From a virus, in the IMG/VR virus record IMGVR_UViG_3300032163_000056, positions 1 through 37,234 of that record: DNA of 37,234 bases; one strand, given 5' to 3'. Of the stretch, positions 12,901-21,535 are shown one piece after another. Each line of letters opens with the position of its first letter. The first letter of the stretch is position 1. A program made the position numbers and the translations under genes. The notes below the pieces were generated by a model. It did not search any database, had not been told where the DNA came from, and worked only from the letters and a program-made list of their open reading frames with translations.

Positions 12901-15900
12901 TTCTTTCTACCTTCAGACAAATCAATGTCCTCTCCGGTTAATGGGTCCTTGCCTGTGCGAAGTATCTCATCAACCATGGCAGCACTAGAGTCAAATATCT
13001 TGTTTACTCTTTCGGTTATCTTCTTAAGAAGACTATCATCTACCTTCTCGTTGCCTTGAACTTGACCTGTCTTAATTAATTCAAGAACCTCGTCATCACT
13101 AAGGAACGTAGCGTCATCGCCCATTATTCCTCTTGCTGATTTTATTAGCTTGTCTTTATCAATTTTGTACTGCGCATCAAGCATCTTGTCAACATAATCG
13201 CCCATCTTAGCGATGTCAATCATGTCCGCTATTTTTATGGAATTATTCTTGTCCTTTGTAATTTTAGACCCTTCCAATGACTCTCTTATTTTCTTGGCCA
13301 TCTCATTGTACTCGTCAATATTTTCAACATCAGATGGACGTATTTTCAAGAATTGTTTTGCAAACACAGATAGGTCTGCATTTTTCTTTTTATTGCTTGC
13401 AAGTGCTTTTATTGCTGCTCTTACGCCATTGGCATCATTTAATTTATTATCATACTCAGCATCTTCAAATAATTTCTCAGCATACTCAATAACTTTTTCA
13501 ACTGCTGCATCATCCTCTAAATTAACCTTACTTATTTTGTTGAGTAAGGCGTCTACTTTTTTTGTGCTAATAGCTCCTGACTTCTCTATTTGCTTGATGG
13601 CTTCTGCAAATACCTTTCTTCTCTCCATTAAATCCTTGGCAGTCTTTAATCCTTCTTTTACACCTCTGCCAAATGCCTTTATCTGCTCTTTAAGTGCAGT
13701 CTTCTCTGTCATGGTAACAACTTTAGGCGGCTCAACACCAAGTATTGTTTCAGGACTTGGAGACTTCTTTATTCTCTCGCCAAACTTCCTAACTACTTCC
13801 TTTACCATTGCATCTTGCTGAACTTGACTAGCGGTCTTGTATTCATTTGACTCTGTTAATATCTTCAATGCTTCTTCTTTAGAATCAGCAACATCTTTCT
13901 TATACGCTTCAGCTTCTGCCTTAGCCTTATCAAGCGCTTTCTTATTAGCCTCACTCTTATTGATTCTGTACTTATCCTTAGCTTTCTGCAAATCTCTATC
14001 AACATACTCCTTATACTTAGGTATTAGCAGTTCAATATCATCCATTACTCCTGTCTTAGTCTCACGACCTTCAGCCATGGTAACATCGGTAGGCTTGCCA
14101 CTTGTAGTAGCGGTAGCACCGCCTGCACCAACGGTAACTGTAGTGCTTTCGGGTTTAACTTCTACTTTTGTTTCTATTTTTTCAGGTATTTCAATTCCTG
14201 CATCTTTTGCAAATGCTCTGAATTTAGCTTCACTATCTTCGTAATCAAAATACTCATCTGATATTATATAGTTAGCTAATTCTCTAAAAGTATCGTTTCC
14301 GGTTAACTTGTGTGAATTATCTTCACGAGTAAAAAATTTATCAAAATGCTTTCTATATAAATCTCCAAATTTCCTGAAAGACATTTTACGTAATGCATTG
14401 CCTAATTGCTCTCTAATATATTCTCCTTTTAGCTTTCCACTTTTATAATAAATATCCTCTCCTCCTGTCTTAGTCTCCGTTCCTTCAGTCATAGTAACAT
14501 CGCCACGAGTTTTTGGTTCCCTGCTCATTGGAACAGCTTCAGATTCGTTTTCTAAAGCATAGTCAATTAGTTCCTGTTCTGTTTTAAACTCTCCACCAAA
14601 AACATCTTCAAAATCAACCTTAAAACCATTCTTTTTATAAAAGTCAATCAACTGCTCCTTGCTTAATCCTTCTCTACCAAAAGGTTTTGCATCAAGCGTC
14701 AGTTTAACTCCAAGCGCATCAGCAGCATCTATTATATCTTTCATAACAGCCTTACCTACACCTTTACCTTTATCAAGAGATAATATTGATTCAATAGATA
14801 CCTCATTCTTATCTCCTTTATCAAACCTATTAAATTCTAAAGAAGCCTTATCTCCATAAACAAACGACTTGTTGTCAATAGGATTTTTTTGAAGCGGATT
14901 TAAGCTGTTAAGTTTGTTAAGAAACCTATTTAGTATGTTGTCTTTTGTAAATTGTACTTTTTGAGGTTCTTCTTTTTGAGGCTCTTGTTTATTAGTTTCT
15001 TTGTTTCTTTTTATTAACTCATCAATAGCTTCTTGCTTAGACTCTCCAAGTATATCTCCGTAAACCCATTTAAATGAATTAGGCTTTTCTCCTACTCTAC
15101 TAAAGTTTGCATTTTGCCAAGTTTTTTGACTTGGGTCATAGTACATCTTACCTATCTCTTCCCCATTAAGCGTAACCGTGTGCTCATTATCTTCATTCTT
15201 TTTGGTTTTAACTACATCTGTACCACTTGTCTTAGTCTCCGTTCCTTCGCCACCGGTAGTAACCTCAGTAGGACCACCACTTGTAGTAGCGGTAGTACTG
15301 CCGCCGGCTTGAATGGTTGTGCTTTCAGGCTTAGCCTCAGCAGCTTTATGCGCCTCAAGTGCAGCTTTGGCTCGATCAAGTATACTTACACTTGTCTCAT
15401 CGTTTGGATTATCCTTAACATCTTCTTCCCAAAATTTAACCTTATCCTCTAGGTAAGCAATAGGGTTATCAAAGTATCTTTTAGCATCTTCCACATCTTG
15501 CTCATCGTAAGGATTGTCTAACTTTTCTTGTTGGTACGCATCTTCATCAGTGATGGCTTGCTTTTGTTCGGGAGTGAGGTTAGATTCGGCGTCTCCTTCG
15601 CCCACTTTTTGCAATCCCAATTCGGGTTGTTGGCCGAGTAACACGCTTTCATCTGTTGTTTGCTTTTGAATGGCATCTTCTTTTTGTTTATTGGTCATTA
15701 ATTCGGTTAGCTCATTATTCAACTCTCCAAGCCTTGTTTTCTTGGCATCAATAAATGCTTTTATAGACGCTCTTTCTGAAGGTAATTTTGAGTCTGTAAA
15801 CTTCTCTGACAAATCACTAAGCTCAGTATCCAAATTTATTATCTCTGCATTCAGTTCTCTTTTTCTTGTACCAAACTCTGAATTGTCATAAGCATCGGCA

Positions 15901-17636
15901 ATAGCCGATATCTTATCAATTATCATCTTCTTCTCGCTTACGCCAAAACTCTTATTGTTGTTTATTAAGTCAATAAGTGCATCTCTATGCTCAATAATGT
16001 CGTTAACTGTATTATGAGCATCTATTTTATTTTGCAACTTAACAGCCTCATCTCCAAGAGTCTTCTTTTTTTGCATGTCAGGTTCCTTGAGGATAGCTTT
16101 TTTTATAGCATCCCTTGCAGTCATCATAGCCTGTATGTCATCTTGAGTAAGATTTGGGTCATAAGATACATCAAGGTTTGCCTTAGTCTCATTTATAACC
16201 CTTCCAAGCGAGTTAATAGGATTGTCACTTAGTACGCTCTCATAGTAGTGGTTAGCTTCATTTTGGTTCTTATATATTGACCCGGCATGCAGTAAACTAA
16301 ATCCAACGCCAGTGCCTGCCTCCATGATCATCTCCTCAGTCGTCAATGCTCTTCTTTCTGTGGCAGCAACCCTCAATGCCTTAGCTGATGTAAACACACC
16401 TGCATTGGCAAGTGGATTTGATATAGCCGTAGCTATAGCACTATTAAGGCCTGTCTTTGATATAAATTTAGCTATAGCAGGAGAAACCTCACCTGCAGTC
16501 ACACCAAGCACATGCATATACGCACCTTCAGCCGCACCTTCTAATGCCCCATACAATGAATTAACATATACGTTCTCTCCCTCTTCAGTCTCAGCCATGC
16601 CTTTTACAGCACCTTTAACTGCCATGATTTTAGTAAATGGAGAAGTAGCTGATTCTTTTACAAGCTTTGTCGTCTTAGACAAATACTTTTCTGTTATTTT
16701 AGCTGCTGTTTTAGAATACTTCTCAATAACGGGAACTGCTTTTTTAGTTGTGGTTTCTGCCCATTTAGCCGCCGCTGATTCAGCATACAAAGGGTTCTCA
16801 GACGCTGCTGCTAATCCCAAATCAACCGCCATTCCTGCTATGTTCTTAGTAATCTCATAAGGCACCTTCATTACTCCCTCAGGCGCAACTTTCTGTTGAT
16901 AATCCTCTATGTCTTTAACTTGGTCTTTTATGCTTGAAGAAGCATTTGCAAGACCTAATACTAATTTATTTTTTTCTTTTTGAGGTAAGACCGAATTTAT
17001 TATTAAAGAAGATATATTACCAACCCCTGTCAGTATAGCCCTTGGTTCTATAGGAGACATGTCTCCTCCTTTTTTCTTACTTAATTGCTCTAATTGCTTT
17101 TTTACAGCATCGCTCGCAGGTTTATCCGTATCAGGTATATCTTCTCCAAAAAAATTGGTTTCTCTCAATTGGTTTTTAAAAGCATTCAATACGTCATCAG
17201 CAGGTTTTAAGAAACCTTCAGACCATATATTTGAAGCTATACCTCCCACTGCATCAGTTACTTTTTTTGCTCCCATAAGAGTAGCGGCCTCTGCTTTAAG
17301 TGCAGCATTACCAATCTTAGATAGGATACCATCATCCTCAGTCTCTTGCGATGATGATGCCGATGAAGCATCTGCCGAAGACGAACCCGAAGCGACTGAA
17401 TTTTTTTTTTCAACGGAAGGCTGTTGAGTACCGCCTCCAACTTCTCCAATAAATTTATCTATTGGATGTCTTTGCGAAAAAGTATTATCCTTTGTACTTA
17501 TCCATTGATGCATCTTAGTGGCATAATTCGTATCCTGCATTTTACTTGTAAAATCCTGAAATGAATACCTACCTTCATAAGAAGTGTCTTTAGTCTTAAT
17601 CCAATTGTATAAATCTTGTAAATATTTCTCGTCCAT
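9984..17636 (-). CDS. giant multidomain internal virion / polyvalent-type protein (2550 aa)
   Basis: This is the most distal gene of the structural operon. The N-terminus has two copies of a ~30-aa motif (LYNWIKTKDTSYEGR and MHQWISTKDNTFSQR). Small-residue-rich, partly hydrophobic stretches occupy ~260-450. A modular middle follows: three Thr/Gly linkers (~769-804, ~1046-1058, ~1160-1196) separate a GNAT-like domain (~900-1040; GKGVGKAVMKDIIDAA near 955) and two small modules. Long Lys/Glu helices fill ~1200-1850. The C-terminal third has a hydrophobic helix (KYLQYVIASTLANVAV, ~2212) and ends in a highly charged coiled coil. It resembles giant ejected or 'polyvalent' phage proteins carried in the virion. 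Exact function is unknown; I see no RNA polymerase motif. Confidence 0.8.
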   Translation of the reverse strand: MDEKYLQDLYNWIKTKDTSYEGRYSFQDFTSKMQDTNYATKMHQWISTKDNTFSQRHPIDKFIGEVGGGTQQPSVEKKNSVASGSSSADASSASSSQETEDDGILSKIGNAALKAEAATLMGAKKVTDAVGGIASNIWSEGFLKPADDVLNAFKNQLRETNFFGEDIPDTDKPASDAVKKQLEQLSKKKGGDMSPIEPRAILTGVGNISSLIINSVLPQKEKNKLVLGLANASSSIKDQVKDIEDYQQKVAPEGVMKVPYEITKNIAGMAVDLGLAAASENPLYAESAAAKWAETTTKKAVPVIEKYSKTAAKITEKYLSKTTKLVKESATSPFTKIMAVKGAVKGMAETEEGENVYVNSLYGALEGAAEGAYMHVLGVTAGEVSPAIAKFISKTGLNSAIATAISNPLANAGVFTSAKALRVAATERRALTTEEMIMEAGTGVGFSLLHAGSIYKNQNEANHYYESVLSDNPINSLGRVINETKANLDVSYDPNLTQDDIQAMMTARDAIKKAILKEPDMQKKKTLGDEAVKLQNKIDAHNTVNDIIEHRDALIDLINNNKSFGVSEKKMIIDKISAIADAYDNSEFGTRKRELNAEIINLDTELSDLSEKFTDSKLPSERASIKAFIDAKKTRLGELNNELTELMTNKQKEDAIQKQTTDESVLLGQQPELGLQKVGEGDAESNLTPEQKQAITDEDAYQQEKLDNPYDEQDVEDAKRYFDNPIAYLEDKVKFWEEDVKDNPNDETSVSILDRAKAALEAHKAAEAKPESTTIQAGGSTTATTSGGPTEVTTGGEGTETKTSGTDVVKTKKNEDNEHTVTLNGEEIGKMYYDPSQKTWQNANFSRVGEKPNSFKWVYGDILGESKQEAIDELIKRNKETNKQEPQKEEPQKVQFTKDNILNRFLNKLNSLNPLQKNPIDNKSFVYGDKASLEFNRFDKGDKNEVSIESILSLDKGKGVGKAVMKDIIDAADALGVKLTLDAKPFGREGLSKEQLIDFYKKNGFKVDFEDVFGGEFKTEQELIDYALENESEAVPMSREPKTRGDVTMTEGTETKTGGEDIYYKSGKLKGEYIREQLGNALRKMSFRKFGDLYRKHFDKFFTREDNSHKLTGNDTFRELANYIISDEYFDYEDSEAKFRAFAKDAGIEIPEKIETKVEVKPESTTVTVGAGGATATTSGKPTDVTMAEGRETKTGVMDDIELLIPKYKEYVDRDLQKAKDKYRINKSEANKKALDKAKAEAEAYKKDVADSKEEALKILTESNEYKTASQVQQDAMVKEVVRKFGERIKKSPSPETILGVEPPKVVTMTEKTALKEQIKAFGRGVKEGLKTAKDLMERRKVFAEAIKQIEKSGAISTKKVDALLNKISKVNLEDDAAVEKVIEYAEKLFEDAEYDNKLNDANGVRAAIKALASNKKKNADLSVFAKQFLKIRPSDVENIDEYNEMAKKIRESLEGSKITKDKNNSIKIADMIDIAKMGDYVDKMLDAQYKIDKDKLIKSARGIMGDDATFLSDDEVLELIKTGQVQGNEKVDDSLLKKITERVNKIFDSSAAMVDEILRTGKDPLTGEDIDLSEGRKKIVERFMSMDMKDLSDKEKLGVIDALNNFIRNGSVASMETVYADYKAKDNLAKAIENNVVAKKLKLFFSKKTGRAFGQQISTLPNLTEQMFRGVAASEEFKRLSGITELVNKKASVQRTMNVLTDSFIKEFYKQKANGKAFDTAENVAERGIIAAMKRDVPGTPEQQKAEFVRKKKLAEKSIELLRDGTEQERKLADVYQKAYDKVLKDSNTVDEVLKKSDDKNIEAVDWWIDKWSDIYDQLADVSESIYNKKLDRDLNYTNFKFSLLSGGEKTIEPSSRESIFHNSNNDIFGKGVYKKKAGVLEKSTRPEADGMEDRYFDLSFDRNMINAYQDALMDINTAGTVRQIESFFSSKAIKKIIPNKEDRDLLFRNSGKEGVIPDLIRTTRQRQVVQTDELTSVLRKLSNLGTAGAATALAGITQPIKQTIPVAINTLLNAGRMPDFRYFMNKDKVDFINNSQRAIAIRGGKSRVNVDSINKLAEAADTSNASKIIDFLGKANEIALKIFIERPDVWIAKASWITYYEKGLKKQGIDPSKFDYGKDKINEEAADYAQDMVDRQQNISDADLQGKLMNTKDPLKNVMVKTVMPFASFRMNQTMRMYSDLKTTFSKKGEATKEDRATARRSLAGYAVEMATFKYLQYVIASTLANVAVKAMGINETDDDKKKREEILKRSQTTGMVTDVLSPLPMLDVPVAVATDKVMSYFQDLENIDDEDKFHLMTSIKKNGAKSLGLYGIAIDKADQIIEAFEISTTGKYIDEYGREKYVSNKTASALGDVALLSTGSSLIGFPAEMNAILRNSLRLAKKNSSTKEGGKEASVRQSSEKKAEVFKKKEAKMKEEVEALRRMLNDETDATKIKEIRVMIREAKEAPYKRTEQNEEEKLTRKEEKEKLEEQLQGYDSKSDMKRYDPDLYDKTFGEEDDAEKEVKSDLRKEKRQMKDEEYNYHKSKKRAKNKDGTYKSSYLKIKLRGY
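14050..14158 (-). repeat. Thr/Gly linker repeat, copy 3
   Basis: This encodes KPESTTVTVGAGGATATTSG followed by KPTDVTMAEGRETKTG (~residues 1160-1196 of the giant protein). It aligns along its full length with copy 1 and shares with it the exact 18-mer CACTTGTAGTAGCGGTAG. Confidence 0.8.
14464..14501 (-). repeat. Thr/Gly linker repeat, copy 2 (partial)
   Basis: This encodes DVTMTEGTETKTG (~1046-1058), the C-terminal third of the repeat. It follows the GNAT-like domain and shares TGTCTTAGTCTCCGTTCCTTC with copy 1 almost base for base. Confidence 0.7.
15226..15332 (-). repeat. Thr/Gly linker repeat, copy 1
   Basis: This encodes KPESTTIQAGGSTTATTSGG followed by PTEVTTGGEGTETKTSG (~769-804). It is the first of three related linkers separating the modules in the middle of the giant protein. 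Confidence 0.8.
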
Positions 17637-17647
17637 TATTTTTGTTT

Positions 17648-19489
17648 TTATGGTGCTTGATCAGGATTTGGTGCAGGTTCTTTTTTTGCTTGTTTATCAG
17701 GATTGTTCACAAAAAATGTCTCAGCTTCTATTTGATTTGCATTTTGAGTTATCCATTCTAATATTTTTTTAACCTGTGATTTGTTATCTACAGAAAACCT
17801 AACCCCCTTATCTTTTGATGCATCCTGTCCTTTCTTGTATATAATAATATCGTCCGTATTTCCAAAAGTAGGGTCTTCAAAATCAAATGTAAAACCAAGA
17901 CCCCCAAATTGCGCATTAAGATTAGCTGCTGTTTCTGTAGCATTATCAAGTATTATCTGACTATCTAAATTTGAAGAAACATAGCTGCTTATGTCTTTAG
18001 CATAATTCTTAGGACCCTCGTATCCTCCCCCTACTGCATCAAAAGTAACATTCCTACCTCCTGCTTCTTTTATTGCTGCATTGAGCACTTTATCTTCAAG
18101 CAATTCTTTATCTTTTATTAAAGTTCCTATACCTGCTACTGCTGATTTAATTAATTCACCAGTTTTTTGTTTTGGATCATAATCAAAACTTTTTCCCTCA
18201 TTGTTATAAAACCTAATCATTGGTTTCTCTGTTCCATCAGCCTGCTTAACCTTTACTTTTTGAGTTTGTATTCCAAACTGTTTCAAGTATGTGTTTGCAT
18301 TTGTAGCAGTTGTTATATCCCCTGTAAGATATTTACCCAATTGTTGTCCTAAATTTTCAGAATCTGTTTTAGTATCAGTTCTTGCTAACATTGTTGCGCT
18401 TGGCTCATTACGAGATGTTTGACCTGTAGATGTCTGTATCTTTTTACTCTTATCAATTCTACTTACAATTTGGTTTCTTGCATAGTCAAAGGCCTCTTCT
18501 CTTTGCTCTTTATAATGAGAACCTGTATCATCTATAGTATTCAATCCTGTAGATGGGTCTATCTTTACCAATATCTTACTTTTATCTTTATCAGCAAGTG
18601 CTCTATCGGTAGTAAATGAATCAGCTCCATACTTACCTGTGTTCTGAGTAAGAATAGATGTTAGATTGTATGGGATTGCCAAGTATTTTTCTACGTGATT
18701 GTTTATGGCTTTGTTAAACTCCTCAACAGCTTTTTTCCCCTCAGGGAATTTAGCCTCAAACATTGAAGGAGAGTTTATATATTCAGTAACACTACCTGCT
18801 CCTGCTATTGTAGCAGCTCTTTCTATATCCACTTTCAATGGAGCTAATGAAGCGGCATCTCTCTCAGCATTTTTATCTAAATAAAATGTCGCTATCCTTG
18901 TTGACATATTTCTCATGGCTGTACCTACAGGAACGATGTCATTTGTCACCTCCATTATACCTTTTTGAGGATTCATTTTTAATTTAGCCAATTTTACCTG
19001 ACCTGATTTCGGGTCTAAAAATGCTCTTGTTTTTGAGAAGTCAGCAAATCCGTCTATCGTAGACATATTAAAAATGTTAATAGCTTGCAATGAACCTTCA
19101 TTAACCCCTTCCATCATACCCTTATATTCCTCCTGATATTTCTTCTGAAGGTTGAATAATGTAGTAGTTCCGTCTACAGCATTATTTGTTTTTAATACGT
19201 AATCTTTCTCTTTTAAATAACCTGCCTTAAATAATTTTGAATCAATAAGTCTTTGCTTAGTCATATTATCAACATAGTTGGAAATGAAATCATTGCCATC
19301 CTTATACTGACCATATTCAGGATTGGCTAACTTATTAGCAAGTTCTCTATCTTCAGCATCATAAGCGGCCTTCTTATCTTCTCTTCTCTTATTCTCCGTA
19401 GCGAGCATGTCGGTAAACCCTTTGGCCGCCTCCGCCCAATTCACATATCCTTCTTCACCGCTAGCTTGGTATCCGTATCCTATTGGCAT
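17648..19489 (-). CDS. probable internal virion protein (613 aa)
   Basis: No family is recognised with certainty. The sequence starts MPIGYGYQASGEEGYVNWAEAAKGF and is then helical and charged, with no signal peptide or clear transmembrane helix. It ends in a Lys/Pro tail (KQAKKEPAPNPDQAP). It lies between a T7 gp14-like Ala-rich protein and the giant protein, 11 bp and 3 bp from its neighbours. In podoviruses this order of small, medium and very large protein is that of the ejected internal virion proteins, so a role as an ejection protein is inferred from context and composition. Confidence 0.62.
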   Translation of the reverse strand: MPIGYGYQASGEEGYVNWAEAAKGFTDMLATENKRREDKKAAYDAEDRELANKLANPEYGQYKDGNDFISNYVDNMTKQRLIDSKLFKAGYLKEKDYVLKTNNAVDGTTTLFNLQKKYQEEYKGMMEGVNEGSLQAINIFNMSTIDGFADFSKTRAFLDPKSGQVKLAKLKMNPQKGIMEVTNDIVPVGTAMRNMSTRIATFYLDKNAERDAASLAPLKVDIERAATIAGAGSVTEYINSPSMFEAKFPEGKKAVEEFNKAINNHVEKYLAIPYNLTSILTQNTGKYGADSFTTDRALADKDKSKILVKIDPSTGLNTIDDTGSHYKEQREEAFDYARNQIVSRIDKSKKIQTSTGQTSRNEPSATMLARTDTKTDSENLGQQLGKYLTGDITTATNANTYLKQFGIQTQKVKVKQADGTEKPMIRFYNNEGKSFDYDPKQKTGELIKSAVAGIGTLIKDKELLEDKVLNAAIKEAGGRNVTFDAVGGGYEGPKNYAKDISSYVSSNLDSQIILDNATETAANLNAQFGGLGFTFDFEDPTFGNTDDIIIYKKGQDASKDKGVRFSVDNKSQVKKILEWITQNANQIEAETFFVNNPDKQAKKEPAPNPDQAP

Positions 19490-19492
19490 ATA

Positions 19493-20275
19493 TTATTGAT
19501 TTAATGGATTAAAGTAATTGTAGTCTCCACTGTTATTGTACATGTAATTACTATACTGATCAAGTGTAGATGTAGGCGCTTTAGCAACAGAACCGGCTAC
19601 AGCTCCTGCTGACATGGTACTGCCTGCCGCCCCAATTGCTTTTCCTGCATTCTGTATTTGATTGGGCGTTGCTTTGCCTATTTTTTCTCCTGTAAGTGGG
19701 TCTCTACCTCTGTGTTTTAAATATAAAGGAACAAATGTCTCAACGCCTGTTTTTACAGCCTCCGTAACACCCTTTGTTCCCTCTTGAATTAATTTAGCCC
19801 TTGCCTCTTTAGCCTCCTTAGCTGCAGCCTGATAACCTTGCGCTTGACTAAGGCTTAATCCTGCAAGAGTATCTTTTATATTTGTATCTTCTGTTGCACT
19901 TAATTTAGCCATATCTTGCAACTCTTTACTCATATCTGTTCTAACACCTGCCTGAGCCTCATTCTGAGCCATTTGAATACGTCCTGCAGTTGCTGCCGCC
20001 CCTCTATCTCCTTCTTGCCCTGCAGCAATAGCTTGAGCCCCCTGAGAAAGGAAAGCCTGCCTCTCTAACTCGTATGCTTCTTTTGGAATACCAAGCGCAT
20101 CCCATGGATTTACATTTATTTGTCGTTTAGCCTCTTCGTATGCTTTGCTCGCGTCTTGCTCGGCTTGTCTTTGCAATTTCATTTGCTTGCTTGCTTGTAT
20201 AAAATTAGCTCCTGCCCCTCCGATAGACGCTGCCGTACTCGCTAATCCTATTATTGCTGTTGTACCTAATGCCAT
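19493..20275 (-). CDS. internal virion/ejection-like protein (260 aa)
   Basis: The N-terminus is a small-residue hydrophobic segment (TTAIIGLASTAASIGGAGANF) followed by long Ala/Gln/Glu-rich helices (QASKQMKLQRQAEQDASKAY, then EGDRGAAATAGRIQMAQNEA). A Gly/Ala-rich stretch is at the C-terminus (GKAIGAAGSTMSAGAVAGSV), and the end is Asn/Tyr-rich. This plan matches small ejection proteins of podoviruses (T7 gp14-like), which insert into the outer membrane during DNA injection. It is packed 1 bp after the GNAT gene and 3 bp before the 613-aa gene. Homology is by architecture only. Confidence 0.6.
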   Translation of the reverse strand: MALGTTAIIGLASTAASIGGAGANFIQASKQMKLQRQAEQDASKAYEEAKRQINVNPWDALGIPKEAYELERQAFLSQGAQAIAAGQEGDRGAAATAGRIQMAQNEAQAGVRTDMSKELQDMAKLSATEDTNIKDTLAGLSLSQAQGYQAAAKEAKEARAKLIQEGTKGVTEAVKTGVETFVPLYLKHRGRDPLTGEKIGKATPNQIQNAGKAIGAAGSTMSAGAVAGSVAKAPTSTLDQYSNYMYNNSGDYNYFNPLNQ

Positions 20276-20276
20276 A

Positions 20277-20687
20277 TTATAAAATTTTAATCATTTCAGA
20301 TGAATAGCTATCTCCTTTTACGTAACCTAATTCTTCGTAAAACTCTATAAGACCACTATGCTTTATTAAAGCATAAGCGTATTTGTTTCCCAAATTTCTG
20401 CTAATATTTGTAAGTGTATCTATGAGTAGTTTAATAGCTTCTTTGCGCTCAGGTTTTTTTCTATAGTTCTTATTGGATATAATCCAATCTATCCAAACTG
20501 CTTTAGAGTTTGTTATATACATAAAACCTGCGCATACCGGAGTTTCTTCATCGAATACTATACAGCCTCCTGCTCCATCACTAGGAAGAAAATCTTTTTG
20601 AGGAGGGTCCCATCCCCAATCCTTCCACCAACCTACTAGGATTTCATCGTAATCTGAGCTATTTAGTATTCGTATATCTAGTGCCAT
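20277..20687 (-). CDS. GNAT-family N-acetyltransferase (136 aa)
   Basis: The protein has the size and strand order of a small GNAT enzyme: an N-terminal beta-alpha (DIRILNSSDYDEILVGWW), GGCIVFDEETPVCAGFMYI, AVWIDWIISNKNYR, a helix (AIKLLIDTLTNISRNLGN), and the C-terminal motif HSGLIEFYEELGYVKGD typical of motif B. The usual Q/RxxGxG/A acetyl-CoA loop is poorly kept (NYRKKPERKEA). GNAT genes within structural modules occur in many Bacteroidetes phages; substrate is unknown, perhaps a virion protein. A second GNAT-like domain lies inside the giant protein. A TATATTTG element is just upstream. Confidence 0.75.
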   Translation of the reverse strand: MALDIRILNSSDYDEILVGWWKDWGWDPPQKDFLPSDGAGGCIVFDEETPVCAGFMYITNSKAVWIDWIISNKNYRKKPERKEAIKLLIDTLTNISRNLGNKYAYALIKHSGLIEFYEELGYVKGDSYSSEMIKIL

Positions 20688-20695
20688 ATTGATTA

Positions 20696-20703
20696 CAAAT
20701 ATA
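20696..20703 (-). promoter_or_regulatory. putative leftward promoter -7 element (TATATTTG)
   Basis: In the 23-bp gap upstream of the GNAT gene the minus strand reads TATATTTGTAA, an exact match to TAnnTTTG. The same 11-mer occurs upstream of the connector gene (29172-29182). No good -33 TTTG is seen at 19-21 bp, so strength is uncertain. Confidence 0.35.
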
Positions 20704-20710
20704 TCAATTA

Positions 20711-21535
20711 TTAAGGAAAACTTTTCATGACCTCTGATCCTACTGAGAATAACTCAATCTTGCTTGCAGAATAGTTATACATGTCAAAAACACAATAGTG
20801 CCCTAATACGCCATGTGATTCAGCAACAGAATTTTTTACACAGAAGAAATATGCAGTTTGGATCGATATTGGTACTGTTAATGGTACAGCCGTATTAACT
20901 ACTATCCTATTTAAACCACCCGGATAATTTTGTATTATATTAGATACAATGCCTGCAAAGAATGTTGTACCATAAGCAGGCGGTATAGCGAAGTAAACGC
21001 TATCCCCAATACTTATTACGCCACCTATTGCAACCAATGGCGATATGGAAAAGTTTACCTCCGTGCCTCCACCTGTAACGCTAAGACTTCTGCCTATACC
21101 TGTAACTGCCCTAGTTGACAACTCTCCTGACGAGCCATTTCTTATAAAGGCAAAATACGTTTGCTCTTTCTTTTCAAACCATGACGCACTAATACCTCCT
21201 GAGTTTTGAATGTCAGTTACTAACGTAGCATCCCACTGAGAGTCCCCTTGTAATACAATAGTCTTGAATAACTTATTATCAAGTATGGCATCATTAATAA
21301 CACCAACTAACCTAGTTGGGACAAATGGTCCGGGAGGTGGAGGAGGGAATGGAAACTTTGCCCACCACTGCTCGTAGAATGTATTTCTAGTCTCGTTCAC
21401 ATTATGCTTATACAAGTCTCCGCCTTTGAATGTGTACAGATAGTTGTTCATCCCTATTATCCAATCAGGGTAATAGGAATAAAAAGAAGGCCATCCTTTT
21501 ACTGATTCGCTATATGTTAATGTATAGTATGACAT
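20711..21535 (-). CDS. tail-associated protein (274 aa)
   Basis: It begins YTLTYSESVKGWPSFYSYYPDW, then NNYLYTFKGGDLYKHNVNETRNTFY. As I remember it, this pattern is found in the C-terminal domain of large tail/stabilization proteins of crAss-like and related phages; here it is a separate gene. A Pro-rich stretch (FPFPPPPPGPF) follows, then beta-rich sequence (KKEQTYFAFIRNGSSGEL) and a conserved-looking GHYCVFDMYNYSASKIELF end. It probably forms part of the tail nozzle or fibre attachment. Position two genes after the 1683-aa tail protein supports this. Homology is from memory of the motif, not from a search. Confidence 0.6.
   Translation of the reverse strand: MSYYTLTYSESVKGWPSFYSYYPDWIIGMNNYLYTFKGGDLYKHNVNETRNTFYEQWWAKFPFPPPPPGPFVPTRLVGVINDAILDNKLFKTIVLQGDSQWDATLVTDIQNSGGISASWFEKKEQTYFAFIRNGSSGELSTRAVTGIGRSLSVTGGGTEVNFSISPLVAIGGVISIGDSVYFAIPPAYGTTFFAGIVSNIIQNYPGGLNRIVVNTAVPLTVPISIQTAYFFCVKNSVAESHGVLGHYCVFDMYNYSASKIELFSVGSEVMKSFP

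Noticed and set aside
13213-13821. Long plus-strand ORF inside the giant gene (and several others at 14659-17427)
   Set aside because: They are antisense shadows of the 2550-aa gene, with Ser/Leu/Phe-rich translations typical of reversed Lys/Glu-rich coding sequence.
9984-17636. Giant protein as a virion RNA polymerase
   Set aside because: crAss-like phages often carry one in this place, but I found no DFDGD-like or other polymerase metal-binding motif in the sequence.
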